Assembly: GCA_019119595.1 (NCBI GenBank)
Contig: DWWS01000045.1
Coordinates: forward strand, 109,104-173,103
Length of the DNA stretch: 64,000 nt
DNA from: Candidatus Eisenbergiella merdavium
GTDB lineage: Bacteria > Bacillota > Clostridia > Lachnospirales > Lachnospiraceae
Direction of reading: 5' to 3'
Shown: piece by piece, positions 33,090 through 41,061 of the stretch
Numbering within the stretch: position 1 is the first letter of the stretch
Layout: each line of letters starts with the position of its first letter
Position numbers and translations under genes: made by a program
The notes under the pieces: model-generated
Seen by the model: the letters and a program-made list of their open reading frames with translations, nothing else
Database searches by the model: none
What the model was told of the DNA's origin: nothing

Positions 33090-33257
33090 TTCCTTCCTCC
33101 GTATGATGGTCGATGCTCTCTGGCATCCTCTCACTCCGGAACACGGATTCCCTCGCATGTTGTTTTTCGTACCTCTCCGGCACAGGCCGCAGAGCATACC
33201 GGAAAACCCGAACGGCGCTCCCCGCCCGGTAAAACCGCCTTCGGTGTTCCGAGAACC
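33090..33257 (-). other. Leader of thiW, no recognised riboswitch
   Basis: About 168 nt from the -10 box to the start codon with GC-rich complementary stretches (for example GGATGC/GCATCG and ACCGGGCGGGGAGCGCC). The conserved TPP core is absent here. Confidence 0.35.
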
Positions 33258-33286
33258 ATCTTATCATTTTTCAGTATTAAAATCAA
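33258..33286 (-). promoter_or_regulatory. Promoter of thiW
   Basis: Minus-strand TTGATT (33281-33286), 17-bp spacer, TAAGAT (33258-33263). Confidence 0.6.
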
Positions 33287-33429
33287 TCGAGAAAAAAAGA
33301 GGAATAAATTCTCGTGACGCGCCGCCCCGCGTCCGTTATAATATATGACAACAGACGCAGCTGCTCTTAACTGCCGCCGCCCGGAAAAAGACAGAAGAAA
33401 GCTCATCACTTCGACATGGAGGAAAAAAT

Positions 33430-34023
33430 ATGAAAATCATGGCAGCTTCCGATATACACGGCTCCTCCCTTTACTGCCGCCAAATGCTCGACGCCTTTGC
33501 GAAGGAGCAGGCCGACCGGCTTCTGCTCCTGGGAGATCTTCTCTATCACGGTCCCAGAAACGACCTGCCGGAGGGCTACGCCCCCAAAGAGGTGATCCCG
33601 CTTTTAAACGCGCATAAAAACAGCCTCCTGTGCGTGCGCGGAAACTGCGACACCGAGGTGGATCAGATGGTGCTGGAATTTCCCATTCTGGCAGAATCCT
33701 GTATCCTCTGGCTGGGAAGCCGCATGGTGTACGCCACACACGGACACCATTTCAACACCTCCTGTCTGCCTCCCCTGCAGCCCGGGGATATCCTTCTGCA
33801 CGGCCATACCCATGTCCCGGCATGGGAGGGTTTTTGCGTTTCTGCGGAGGTCTCAGGCATGCCGGAGGCGGACGTCTGTAAGCCGCCTGCCTGTCTCTAT
33901 CTGAATCCGGGCTCCGTCTCCATCCCCAAGAAGAACAGCCCGAGGGGCTATCTGATTCTGACGGAAAGGGAGGCGGAGTGGAAAACGCTGGAGGGAAAAA
34001 GCTATCATAAAATCTTATTGTGA
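33430..34023 (+). CDS. yfcE: YfcE-type phosphodiesterase
   Basis: A 197-residue two-metal phosphodiesterase. Motifs in order: SDIHGS (7-12), LLGDLLYHGPRN (33-44), VRGNCDTEVD (near 75), THGHHF (near 103) and LHGHTHVPAWE (near 123), then LNPGSVSIPKKN, typical of the MJ0936/YfcE family that cleaves small phosphodiesters. GGAGG lies before the ATG. A lone plus-strand gene, convergent with the histidine kinase gene; cytosolic. Confidence 0.88.
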   Translation: MKIMAASDIHGSSLYCRQMLDAFAKEQADRLLLLGDLLYHGPRNDLPEGYAPKEVIPLLNAHKNSLLCVRGNCDTEVDQMVLEFPILAESCILWLGSRMVYATHGHHFNTSCLPPLQPGDILLHGHTHVPAWEGFCVSAEVSGMPEADVCKPPACLYLNPGSVSIPKKNSPRGYLILTEREAEWKTLEGKSYHKILL

Positions 34024-34043
34024 AAAAATCTTATAGAGAGCAA

Positions 34044-34060
34044 AGAGGGGCTATCCCTCT
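34044..34060 (-). terminator. Weak terminator-like hairpin at the end of the sugar operon
   Basis: AGAGGG/CCCTCT with a 5-nt loop overlaps the kinase stop codon and is followed on the minus strand by TTGCTCTC, a poor T run. Confidence 0.3.
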
Positions 34061-35916
34061 TCCTCCGGCGCCTCTTTCCGGAGGCTGCCCGGCCGTGGTT
34101 CCCTCTCTCCCTGGCCAAGGATATTCTCCCCCTCCTCGGCTCTGAAGGGGAGCCTGAAAAGCTGGATCGTCCCCACGCTCTCCCTGCTCAAAACGCGTAA
34201 AGCCGCCGTTTCCCCATAGGTCAGAATAAGGCGCTGGTTTACATTCTGAAGCCCTATATGCTCGATTTCCAGTTCTTCCTTCAGCCCCTCCTCCAGCCTG
34301 CTGCGGATCTGCCGCAGCTCCTCTCTTGCGATGCCTTTGCCGTTATCCACAACTTTGAATACAACATTGCCGCCTTCAGGGCGTATCGCTATCCTCAGCC
34401 TTCCGTTCTCACGGTATTTTAAGCCGTGAGAAACAGCGTTTTCCACGAGAGGCTGCAGGAGCAGGCGGCGTATTCTCTGCTTTTCCACCCTGGGGTCTAT
34501 CTCCCATTCCACAGCAAAGCTTCTGTCCTCCCGCATTTTCTGGATATCCACATACTTTTTACAGTTTTCCACTTCCTCGCGGACGGTTACCTCCTGTCCG
34601 AAGGAATCCAGCGAATATCGGAGCATGTCGGAAAGATCTTCCACCATGCGGTTGGCATTCCCATACTCTCCTTCTGATATGGCGAGAATTTCATAATTGA
34701 TCGCCTGAAGGGTATTAAACAGGAAGTGGGGATTGATCTGGTACTGCAGGGCCTGAAGCTGCGCGGCCGTCTGCCTGTTCTTTCGCTCGGCAAGCTGCAT
34801 CTGAAGCTGATTGTTTCTCAGAAAGGTCCGGATGATATTGTTCAGGATCTCTCCGTATACGCTGTCCTTTCCTGCATGCTCTTCCGGAAGCGAAAGCTTT
34901 TTCTCCGCCCGGTCGAAAATATCAATGATCTCATCAAGCTGCTCATAATTTCGTCTTGTACGGTAATATGCCAAAAACGCCGAAGCCATGGTCAGCACCG
35001 GAACCAGGAAGATAAAGATCCTCATGTTCGAAAAAAGGATCTGATTCACCACCGCATAGGGAACCATGGTAACCACGCAGAAAGCCCCTGTTTCCTCATA
35101 AGCTCTTTCGATCAGCCAGCGTCTCCCGTTTAACGCGACCGTCCCCTTTTCGTCCTGCCCGGCAAGCCAAAGGGAAAGCATTTTTTGCTCTTCCTCACCC
35201 AGCTCATAATTGGAAAACAGAAGCTGCCCGGCGCTGTCCGCAACCATCATATACTGCTTTTCAAATGCGGCCGTCTGCCGCAGCCGTTCCTTTTGTTCTT
35301 CCAGCGCATAATTGATCACTATTCCGCCCTTATAATTGGGGAAACGCCGAAACAGGCTGAACATCTCCACATCTTTTTCATATCCGCTTCCAGGCATCCC
35401 CCGCACCACCGCTCTCGTTTCATTTCCCTTCATTGTGAGCAGCGGGTCAAGCCATTCATCGTCCGCAAGGCCGCTTCCAAGCGTTTCAATATTATCCTCC
35501 GAGGTAATAATTCTTCCGTCCTCATTGTCCAGATAGAAATATACGGAATGGATATCCGTTCGGGAGCTTTTCAGGGCTACCATATAGGCGGACAGAAATT
35601 TCAGAGCGATTCCCGACTCAAAGTCGATGCTGTCGCTGTGGAAGATCCGGAAAAACTGCCCCATCCGCTGCCCGCTTCCCAGGTAGATCTGAAAAGCCGT
35701 GGAATCGGAAATAAAAGAATCCATGTGCCTGGCCGCAAGCTCCAGGGAATTCCCCATTTTCTCCTGCACCTTACCTCGCTCCTGCACATAGATCAGGGAA
35801 AGGAACAGCATTCCAAGAAGAAAAACCGGCAGGGTAAACGTTCCAAGATAAACCCAGAGCTTATCCTTCAGGAAGCGATATTTCATTCCGCGATTCTTCC
35901 CCTTTTTCTTCCTCAT
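34051..35916 (-). CDS. YesM/LytS-type sensor histidine kinase
   Basis: 621 residues. A membrane segment near 22-45 (LWVYLGTFTLPVFLLGMLFLSLIYV), a large extracellular domain, a second segment near 295-315 (IFIFLVPVLTMASAFLAYY), then the His_kinase domain with LQALQYQINPHFLFNTLQAINYEIL (phospho-acceptor His) and the ATPase motifs RRLLLQPLVENAVSHGLK and VVDNGKGIA. It should sense an extracellular sugar or its binding protein and phosphorylate the response regulator upstream. Its ATG overlaps the regulator stop (ATGA) and GGGAG lies upstream. Confidence 0.9.
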   Translation of the reverse strand: MRKKKGKNRGMKYRFLKDKLWVYLGTFTLPVFLLGMLFLSLIYVQERGKVQEKMGNSLELAARHMDSFISDSTAFQIYLGSGQRMGQFFRIFHSDSIDFESGIALKFLSAYMVALKSSRTDIHSVYFYLDNEDGRIITSEDNIETLGSGLADDEWLDPLLTMKGNETRAVVRGMPGSGYEKDVEMFSLFRRFPNYKGGIVINYALEEQKERLRQTAAFEKQYMMVADSAGQLLFSNYELGEEEQKMLSLWLAGQDEKGTVALNGRRWLIERAYEETGAFCVVTMVPYAVVNQILFSNMRIFIFLVPVLTMASAFLAYYRTRRNYEQLDEIIDIFDRAEKKLSLPEEHAGKDSVYGEILNNIIRTFLRNNQLQMQLAERKNRQTAAQLQALQYQINPHFLFNTLQAINYEILAISEGEYGNANRMVEDLSDMLRYSLDSFGQEVTVREEVENCKKYVDIQKMREDRSFAVEWEIDPRVEKQRIRRLLLQPLVENAVSHGLKYRENGRLRIAIRPEGGNVVFKVVDNGKGIAREELRQIRSRLEEGLKEELEIEHIGLQNVNQRLILTYGETAALRVLSRESVGTIQLFRLPFRAEEGENILGQGEREPRPGSLRKEAPEEEG

Positions 35917-36653
35917 TCCATCTCCCTGTTTCCTGAACCGTTTCGAAAATCTCTCGGAGATAACCCGTAATACCCCCTGAAGGCCCGGCTGAAATTTTTC
36001 GAATTTTCATATCCGAGATATTCCGATATATCGTATATTTTATATTCCGGCCTCATCAGAAGCTCCGCCGCCTTCTTCATTCTCGCTTCCAGAAGGGCTT
36101 CCGAAAAGCTCCTTCCGGCTTCCTTTTTAAACAGAGCGGACAGATAGCCCGCGCTCAGATTTACCAGCAGCGAGGCTTCCTCCAGATTGGCCGTTTTCAG
36201 ATTGCTTCGGATATAATCCTCCACCGTCTTTACGATACCCCCGTAATATCCCGGCGCCGCTTCCGCAAGTCCTCTCTCCTGATCCATCTTCCGCTTCAAT
36301 TCCGTAAATGTTTTCCGGAGGACATCCGTTTTCACCGGCTTCAGAATGTAATCCTGAACGCCATAACGGAGCGCCTGCTGGGCATACCGGAATTCCATAT
36401 AGCCGCTCAGGAAAACGATTTTGATCTCCGGATGCTCCCTGCTGAGGATTTCGGCGAGCTCAAGCCCCGTCATAACCGGCATTGCGATGTCCGTCAGAAC
36501 CACATCAACAGGATTCCGTGAAATATATTCCAGCGCCCTGCGTCCGTTCTCCGCCCGGGCTACGATCTGAAAGCCCAGATCCTTCCAGGGATAAAAATCG
36601 CAGAGCCCTGAAAGCAGCTTTTTTTCATCATCAGCGACAAGCAAACGATACAT
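35913..36653 (-). CDS. YesN-type response regulator with AraC HTH
   Basis: 246 residues. Receiver domain with LLVADDEKKLL (acidic pocket), LTDIAMPVMTG (phospho-Asp near 55) and DYILKPVKTDVL; then a linker and a C-terminal AraC/XylS pair of helix-turn-helix motifs (SAGYLSALFKKEAGRSFSEALLEARMKKAAELL and YDISEYLGYENSKNFSRAFRGYYGLSPRDFR). It likely activates its own operon. Candidate sites lie upstream of the binding-protein gene. Stop overlaps the kinase start. Confidence 0.92.
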   Translation of the reverse strand: MYRLLVADDEKKLLSGLCDFYPWKDLGFQIVARAENGRRALEYISRNPVDVVLTDIAMPVMTGLELAEILSREHPEIKIVFLSGYMEFRYAQQALRYGVQDYILKPVKTDVLRKTFTELKRKMDQERGLAEAAPGYYGGIVKTVEDYIRSNLKTANLEEASLLVNLSAGYLSALFKKEAGRSFSEALLEARMKKAAELLMRPEYKIYDISEYLGYENSKNFSRAFRGYYGLSPRDFRNGSGNREME

Positions 36654-36671
36654 GACAGCTTCCCTTCCCTG

Positions 36672-36713
36672 CGGCGGAGCGGAAAACCTCTTTGGGCTTT
36701 TTCCGCTCCGCCG
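36672..36713. other. Strong 15-bp intercistronic hairpin
   Basis: A perfect 15-bp stem (36672-36686 with 36699-36713, GC-rich base and an AAAA/TTTT top) in the 77-bp gap between the permease stop and the regulator start. There is no T run on the minus strand, so it more likely sets mRNA processing or stability than stops transcription. Confidence 0.6.
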
Positions 36714-36730
36714 TATTCTTCTTTTCAGTC

Positions 36731-37570
36731 TCAGCCCTTGATCCCCGTGGCGGCAATGCCCTCCACGAAATATTTCTGCGCGCAGAAGAACAGGATGACC
36801 AAAGGAAGCGTGCTGACAAGAGCCATCGCTATGATATTGTTCCAGCTCACGGACATGTTGACGTCCATAGACATCCGAAGCCCCAGCGCGAGAGGATATT
36901 TGCTCACGCTGTTAATGTAAAGCAGCGGTCCGAAGAAATCGTTCCAGCTCCACATAAACTGAAAGATCATGGCCGAAAAAACAGCGGGCTTTGCCAGCGG
37001 CATAACGATCTTCAGATATACCATAAACGAGCTGCATCCATCCACATAGGCCGATTCATCCAGCTCCCGGGGGATCCCTCTGAAAAACTGGATAAACATG
37101 AAAATGAAAAAGGAGCCTCCCCCGAATAGACAGGGAATGATAAACGGCAGATAGCTGTCCAGCCATCCCATGTCTCTGTACATGATATAGCGCGGAATGA
37201 TCATCACCGCATTGGGGAGCATCATGCAGCCCATTACAAGAGCAAAGCAGAATTTTTTCCCGACAAATTTGAACCTGGCGAAGCCAAACGCCACAAAGGA
37301 GGACGATATCACGGTAAACGCTACCATTGGCAGCACCATGAAAAAGGTATTTTTAAAAAATGTGGCGTAGGTGTACTGGCCTGAGCCCTTCCATCCGTTT
37401 CTGTATCCGTCAAGCGTCCATACCGAAGGAAGCAGCGATGCCTGAAATATCTCATCGTTGTGTTTAAAGGACGCGAAAAACATCCAGGACAGCGGATAAA
37501 GCATAACGATCGCCACCAGGATCAGCACGGCATAGCTTATGATCCTTCCGGCTCTTCTTTTTTTCTCCAC
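36731..37570 (-). CDS. Sugar ABC transporter permease (MalG/UgpE type)
   Basis: A 279-residue permease with six helices, AVLILVAIVMLYPLSWMFFASFK at the N-terminus, and the EAA loop ELDESAYVDGCSSFMVYLKIVMPLAKPA (near 195). The C-terminus IAALQ-like QKYFVEGIAATGIKG is typical of CUT1-family partners. It starts one base after the partner permease ends. Works with the MalF-type permease and binding protein; the ATPase is not in this operon and is presumably a shared MsmK-like protein. Confidence 0.9.
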   Translation of the reverse strand: MEKKRRAGRIISYAVLILVAIVMLYPLSWMFFASFKHNDEIFQASLLPSVWTLDGYRNGWKGSGQYTYATFFKNTFFMVLPMVAFTVISSSFVAFGFARFKFVGKKFCFALVMGCMMLPNAVMIIPRYIMYRDMGWLDSYLPFIIPCLFGGGSFFIFMFIQFFRGIPRELDESAYVDGCSSFMVYLKIVMPLAKPAVFSAMIFQFMWSWNDFFGPLLYINSVSKYPLALGLRMSMDVNMSVSWNNIIAMALVSTLPLVILFFCAQKYFVEGIAATGIKG

Positions 37571-38458
37571 CTAAAATTCACCTCCGTCCTCGTAATAGAC
37601 CCATGCAGAGGATGAGCGGAATACGAGCATGGTCAGACAGATGATCAGGACAAACATGATCCAGGACAGCGCGCTCGCATACCCCATTTTGTAATACTGG
37701 AACGCATCGGTATAAAGCTTCATGCCCAGCACATAGGTTGATTTCATCGGGCCTCCGCCGGTGATCACGAAGGCGGACGTGAATTCCTGCAGCGCATTGA
37801 TCATCTGCATGATCAGATTGAAAAACAGGATGGGCGTGATCATCGGAAGAGTGATCTTAAAAAAGCGCTGCACCCTGCCCGCCCCATCAATGATGGCAGC
37901 TTCATACAGAGACTGGGGAACCTGCTTCAGAGCAGCAAGAAACAGCACCATCGAGGAACCGAACTGCCATACGGAAAGCACACAGATGGTACCCAGCGCC
38001 GTCTTGGGACTTCCGATCCAGTCCACCGGCCCGATCCCGATCATACCCAGAAGATTGTTGATCGCCCCGTTTCTCATAAACAGGATCTTCCACACCACCG
38101 CGATCGCGATGCTTCCTCCCAGGATGGAGGGAAGATAATACAGGGTACGGAACAGCCCGATCCCCTTGATCTTCATATTCAAAAGCATCGCGATGAACAG
38201 AGCAAAGGCCAGCTTGCACGGCACAACGATCAGGGCATAGGTCGCCGTCACCTTCATGGAGGGCCAGAATTCCAGATCCGAAGTGAGCAGCCGGATATAA
38301 TTGGTAAGCCCCACAAATTTCGGCTCATTGAGCATCGTGTAATTGGTAAAGGAATAGTAAAAGGATTTCACAAACGGATAAAGCTGGAACCACAGAAACC
38401 CTATGATCCACGGAAGGATAAAAAATAAGCCCTTGTTTTTTTTGAGTTTTCGAATCAT
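37571..38458 (-). CDS. Sugar ABC transporter permease (MalF/UgpA type)
   Basis: 295 residues. N-terminus KNKGLFFILPWIIGFLWFQLYPFVKSFYYSFTNY is typical of CUT1 MalF-type permeases; the EAA loop is QVPQSLYEAAIIDGAGRVQRFFKITLPMITPILFFNL (near 195). Six predicted helices. Lies between the binding-protein gene (86-bp gap with hairpins) and the second permease. Confidence 0.9.
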   Translation of the reverse strand: MIRKLKKNKGLFFILPWIIGFLWFQLYPFVKSFYYSFTNYTMLNEPKFVGLTNYIRLLTSDLEFWPSMKVTATYALIVVPCKLAFALFIAMLLNMKIKGIGLFRTLYYLPSILGGSIAIAVVWKILFMRNGAINNLLGMIGIGPVDWIGSPKTALGTICVLSVWQFGSSMVLFLAALKQVPQSLYEAAIIDGAGRVQRFFKITLPMITPILFFNLIMQMINALQEFTSAFVITGGGPMKSTYVLGMKLYTDAFQYYKMGYASALSWIMFVLIICLTMLVFRSSSAWVYYEDGGEF

Positions 38459-38474
38459 CTGCCATTACCTCACT

Positions 38475-38535
38475 GCCGCAGACAAAATTATCTGTCTGAC
38501 CGGCGTCCGGCCGTAAGACCAGGGAACGCCGGTCA
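38475..38535. other. Hairpins between binding-protein and permease genes
   Basis: TGACCGGCGT (38497-38506) pairs with ACGCCGGTCA (38526-38535), and a second small CAGACA/TGTCTG stem follows at about 38479-38498. Such structures commonly stabilise the binding-protein mRNA or reduce transcription into the permeases. Confidence 0.55.
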
Positions 38536-38544
38536 TTTTCTTCA

Positions 38545-39963
38545 TTACTGCTGGTCGGCCTTAACCGTTTCCAGCATGCTCGTCATCAAATTATACGCAT
38601 CCTCGGCGGCAGCTCTGGGGCTGTCAAACTCGCCATAGATCATCTTCTCAAGCACTGAATTAAAGGTATTCGATACCTCCGTCGTATTCGCCACATCCAG
38701 CTCGGGCGTTCCGGGATTCTGCATCGCCAGCTCCACAGCCTGGCTTGCCTGAGCATTGATCATTCCGTTTTCCTCAAGGAGCGCTCTCCCGTGCTCCGTG
38801 GGCGGAATGGAACGGCTGTCCTTCAGCGCCAGGATCCCTTCGTCCTGATTGAACATGAAATCCAGAAACAGCATGGCCTCCTCCGGATGGCTGCAGTTCG
38901 AGGAGATCACCATGAGCTGCGCGGGCCTTACGATCACGCCCGAGTTCTGAGCGCCTTCAAGCCCGGGATAGGGCAGGGTAACCGCATTTTCTCCCCACTG
39001 CTGCTGATCGGCGGTGGAGGACCAGTTCAGCCAGCTTCCGTACATGTCGTTATTCCAGCCCGGGTTATCCTGGGGAGCGCCGGAAAAGATCATGGATTCC
39101 TCCAGCGGCAGGATGACCTTGTCATCATACAGCTTCTTGGTATAGGCAAAGGCCTCCTCCATCTCATCCACCGTATATCCCACCGTATAATCCTCGTTGA
39201 TCAGTTGCCTGTCGGTAAGCTGCATCAGATAAATTTTGGTCACGAACCAGAAAATACCGCTGTCCATATTGACAAAATACTTTTCCGGATCGGCCTCGTT
39301 CACCTTCTTTCCCTGCTCATAAAAATCGTCCCAGGTGATCGTGTCACCGAATTCGATTCCGGCCTCGTCCAGCACAGCCTGATTTGCCAGGAAATTCGTC
39401 GCATTATTTCCGGTGGGAAGGCTGACCAGCTTATCGTTGTAAACGCAGAAATCATCCAGGAAATCCTGAGAAAAGCCGCTCAGGTCAATGATATCCTCAT
39501 ACTGGCTGATATCCAGGAAAAAATCCGGATTCTGCGACATATAGGTCGCCATCCAGGGCTGATCCATCTGAATGATGTCAGCCTCCGTTCCTCCGGAAAG
39601 CGCCGCCGAAAGCTTGTCCTGATAACCGTCAAAGCCTCCGTACTCCGCCTCTATCGTGATGTTCGGATATAACGCCTCGAAGGCTTCAATGCACGCAAGC
39701 GTCGCTTCATGCCTGCTGTCGCCTCCCCACCAGCTAAAGCGAAGGGTCACCTCTTCGCCGCTGCCGGCGGCCTGCCCCTCTTCCTTCGCCTGCTCCGTTC
39801 CGGCGCCGTCTCCTTCAGCGCCAGCCTCTTCCGCCGCGGACGGCTGCGAAGCGGCAGACTCCTCTGTTTCCTGACCCGTGCCACCGCAGCCGCCGATCAT
39901 TCCTGTAAGCATCGCAGCCGCGGCAAGCAGAGCCGCCATCTTTTTCATACGTCTCATTGCCAT
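38545..39963 (-). CDS. Extracellular sugar-binding lipoprotein (SBP family 1)
   Basis: 472 residues. A lipoprotein signal peptide MAALLAAAAMLTGMIGGCGGTG is followed by an acidic linker (EEAGAEGDGAGTEQAKEEG). The mature domain has VTLRFSWWGGDSRHEATLACIEAFEALYPNITIEAEYGG, then GTEADIIQMDQPWMATY, typical of UgpB/MalE-like CUT1 binding proteins. AGGAGGTG lies 6 bases before the ATG. First gene of the operon; the sugar is not predictable, though the nearby YesM/YesN pair suggests a plant or mucin oligosaccharide. Confidence 0.9.
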   Translation of the reverse strand: MAMRRMKKMAALLAAAAMLTGMIGGCGGTGQETEESAASQPSAAEEAGAEGDGAGTEQAKEEGQAAGSGEEVTLRFSWWGGDSRHEATLACIEAFEALYPNITIEAEYGGFDGYQDKLSAALSGGTEADIIQMDQPWMATYMSQNPDFFLDISQYEDIIDLSGFSQDFLDDFCVYNDKLVSLPTGNNATNFLANQAVLDEAGIEFGDTITWDDFYEQGKKVNEADPEKYFVNMDSGIFWFVTKIYLMQLTDRQLINEDYTVGYTVDEMEEAFAYTKKLYDDKVILPLEESMIFSGAPQDNPGWNNDMYGSWLNWSSTADQQQWGENAVTLPYPGLEGAQNSGVIVRPAQLMVISSNCSHPEEAMLFLDFMFNQDEGILALKDSRSIPPTEHGRALLEENGMINAQASQAVELAMQNPGTPELDVANTTEVSNTFNSVLEKMIYGEFDSPRAAAEDAYNLMTSMLETVKADQQ

Positions 39964-39990
39964 AAGACACCTCCTTTTCTCGATGGCCTC

Positions 39991-40018
39991 ATTCTAGCAG
40001 AATGCCTCTAAAGCCAAA
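39991..40018 (-). promoter_or_regulatory. Promoter of the sugar ABC / two-component operon
   Basis: Minus-strand TTTGGC (40013-40018), 16-bp spacer, TAGAAT (39991-39996). The poor -35 suits an activator-dependent promoter. Confidence 0.45.
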
Positions 40019-40033
40019 AGAATACCCAAATCC

Positions 40034-40096
40034 GAAAAGGTATCATCAGAACAGCAATTTTTCAGAAAACACTCCTGATATCAGAAAAGGTATCAT
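40034..40096. promoter_or_regulatory. Two identical 13-bp sites 50 bp apart, likely YesN-type binding sites
   Basis: GAAAAGGTATCAT occurs at 40034-40046 and 40084-40096, just upstream of the candidate -35 box, with a weaker copy near 40063. The 50-bp step keeps both on the same helical face. Confidence 0.5.
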
Positions 40097-40120
40097 TATT
40101 CATTCCAGAAGTCGTTCAAG

Positions 40121-40334
40121 CTCTGAATTTCAGCGGGCGGATATGCCCCGGCGAACGCCTGATACGGATGCCGTTTGTCAGAAGCATCCTGTCAGCAGAT
40201 GTGACGGATACAATCTGCTCCGTCTTGTCTTGACACTGCTCCTTTCGCATGGAAGCATGCGGAGGAACAGCAATGAAAATGAATGTAATAAATATACCGC
40301 ATGCGGATCTGGTACGCAAGAATTTATTTCCCGG
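40121..40334. repeat. Structured interspersed repeat, copy A
   Basis: About 214 bp homologous to copy B at 43508-43728 in the same orientation. The conserved core includes GCGAACGCCTGATACGGATG, TTTGTCAGAAGCATCC, GCAGATGTGACGGAT and GGAACAGC. Two hairpins are conserved: GGATGC/GCATCC, and CGCATG-GAAG-CATGCG, where copy B changes the loop and keeps the stem. Confidence 0.75.
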
Positions 40335-40382
40335 AAATTTTTTTTTTAAATTTGGGGAAACTTTTCACACAGAAAATTTCTC

Positions 40383-40428
40383 AAAAAAGGCCGCCGCATC
40401 AGTATCATAAAATACTTTGCGGCGGCCT
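40383..40428 (-). terminator. Terminator after the truncated PTS gene
   Basis: Minus-strand GGCCGCCGCA pairs with TGCGGCGGCC around an inner AGTAT/ATACT stem and is followed by TTTTTTGAG. Confidence 0.8.
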
Positions 40429-40455
40429 CATCGTCCGTTTTTATCTTTTTTATCC

Positions 40456-40911
40456 TTATTTATTCTTTATTCTTATCCTTCTTCCTTCAAAGAGCGGCCG
40501 TTGGATGCGATCACATCCCGGTACCACCAGAAGCGCCTTGATCATACCGGAGCCTGCCAGAGCCGGGATGACCGGCTGGAAGATGGCCGTCAGAGTGCCG
40601 AAAAACATTCCGACGATCCCCTTTTTCTCCTCTCCGTCCTGCTGCGAGGGAGCCATATTGTCGCCAAAGCTGCCTAGCTTTTTGATCTCCTCACAGACGT
40701 TTCCCACGTCCGTACCGATCACGACCTGGAACTGGCCGTTCTTGGTCACAACGCCCTGAACGCCCTTCACCTTCTTGATTCCCTCCACATCCGCCTTTTT
40801 CGGATCGTTCAGGCTGAAACGCAGGCGGGTCATACAATTCGTAACGCCCGATACGTTCTTTTCGCCGCCGACGAGCTTCAGTATCTCGGCAGCCATTTTT
40901 TTATAATCCAT
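40456..40911 (-). pseudogene. Truncated beta-glucoside-type PTS enzyme IIBC
   Basis: 151 codons remain of a gene that normally encodes about 600 residues. The EIIB domain is intact: KMAAEILKLVGGEKNVSGVTNCMTRLRFSL with the phosphorylated Cys26 and VVTKNGQFQVVIGTDVGNV. The frame enters EIIC (GMFFGTLTAIFQPVIPALAGSGMIKALLV) and is then lost at about 40525, ending in VPGCDRIQRPLFEGRRIRIKNK, which is not PTS sequence. The sugar channel and EIIA are gone, so transport is impossible. AGGAGGAG precedes ATG 40911. It lies downstream of the LicT-type gene, its expected regulator. Confidence 0.75.
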
Positions 40912-40974
40912 ACTTCTCCTCCTTTTCGCAAAAGCTTTTTTCACTTCGCATTTTTTGAAATCTATCCCCTTTTT

Positions 40975-41055
40975 CGGCCACTGGTTGAGGTTCGCTGCCT
41001 GCGATCTGCTATCTTCGATCTGCCGCTTGCGATCCACTGCCTGCGGTCCGCCAGT
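40975..41055. repeat. Degenerate repeats between licT-like and PTS genes
   Basis: CTGCCTGCGATC, CTGCTATCTTCGATC, CTGCCGCTTGCGATC and CTGCCTGCGGTCCG succeed each other, a decayed array with a period of about 14-16 bp directly downstream of the antiterminator stop. Confidence 0.5.
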
Positions 41056-41061
41056 TGTGGT

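Noticed and set aside
33090..33257. A TPP riboswitch before thiW
   Set aside because: The conserved CTGAGA and GGTAATGCC cores are missing on the minus strand.
40116..40319. 67-codon ORF in repeat copy A and the related 100-codon ORF at 43460-43762
   Set aside because: They only translate the interspersed repeat; ends and frame differ between copies, no ribosome site, and structure is kept better than coding.
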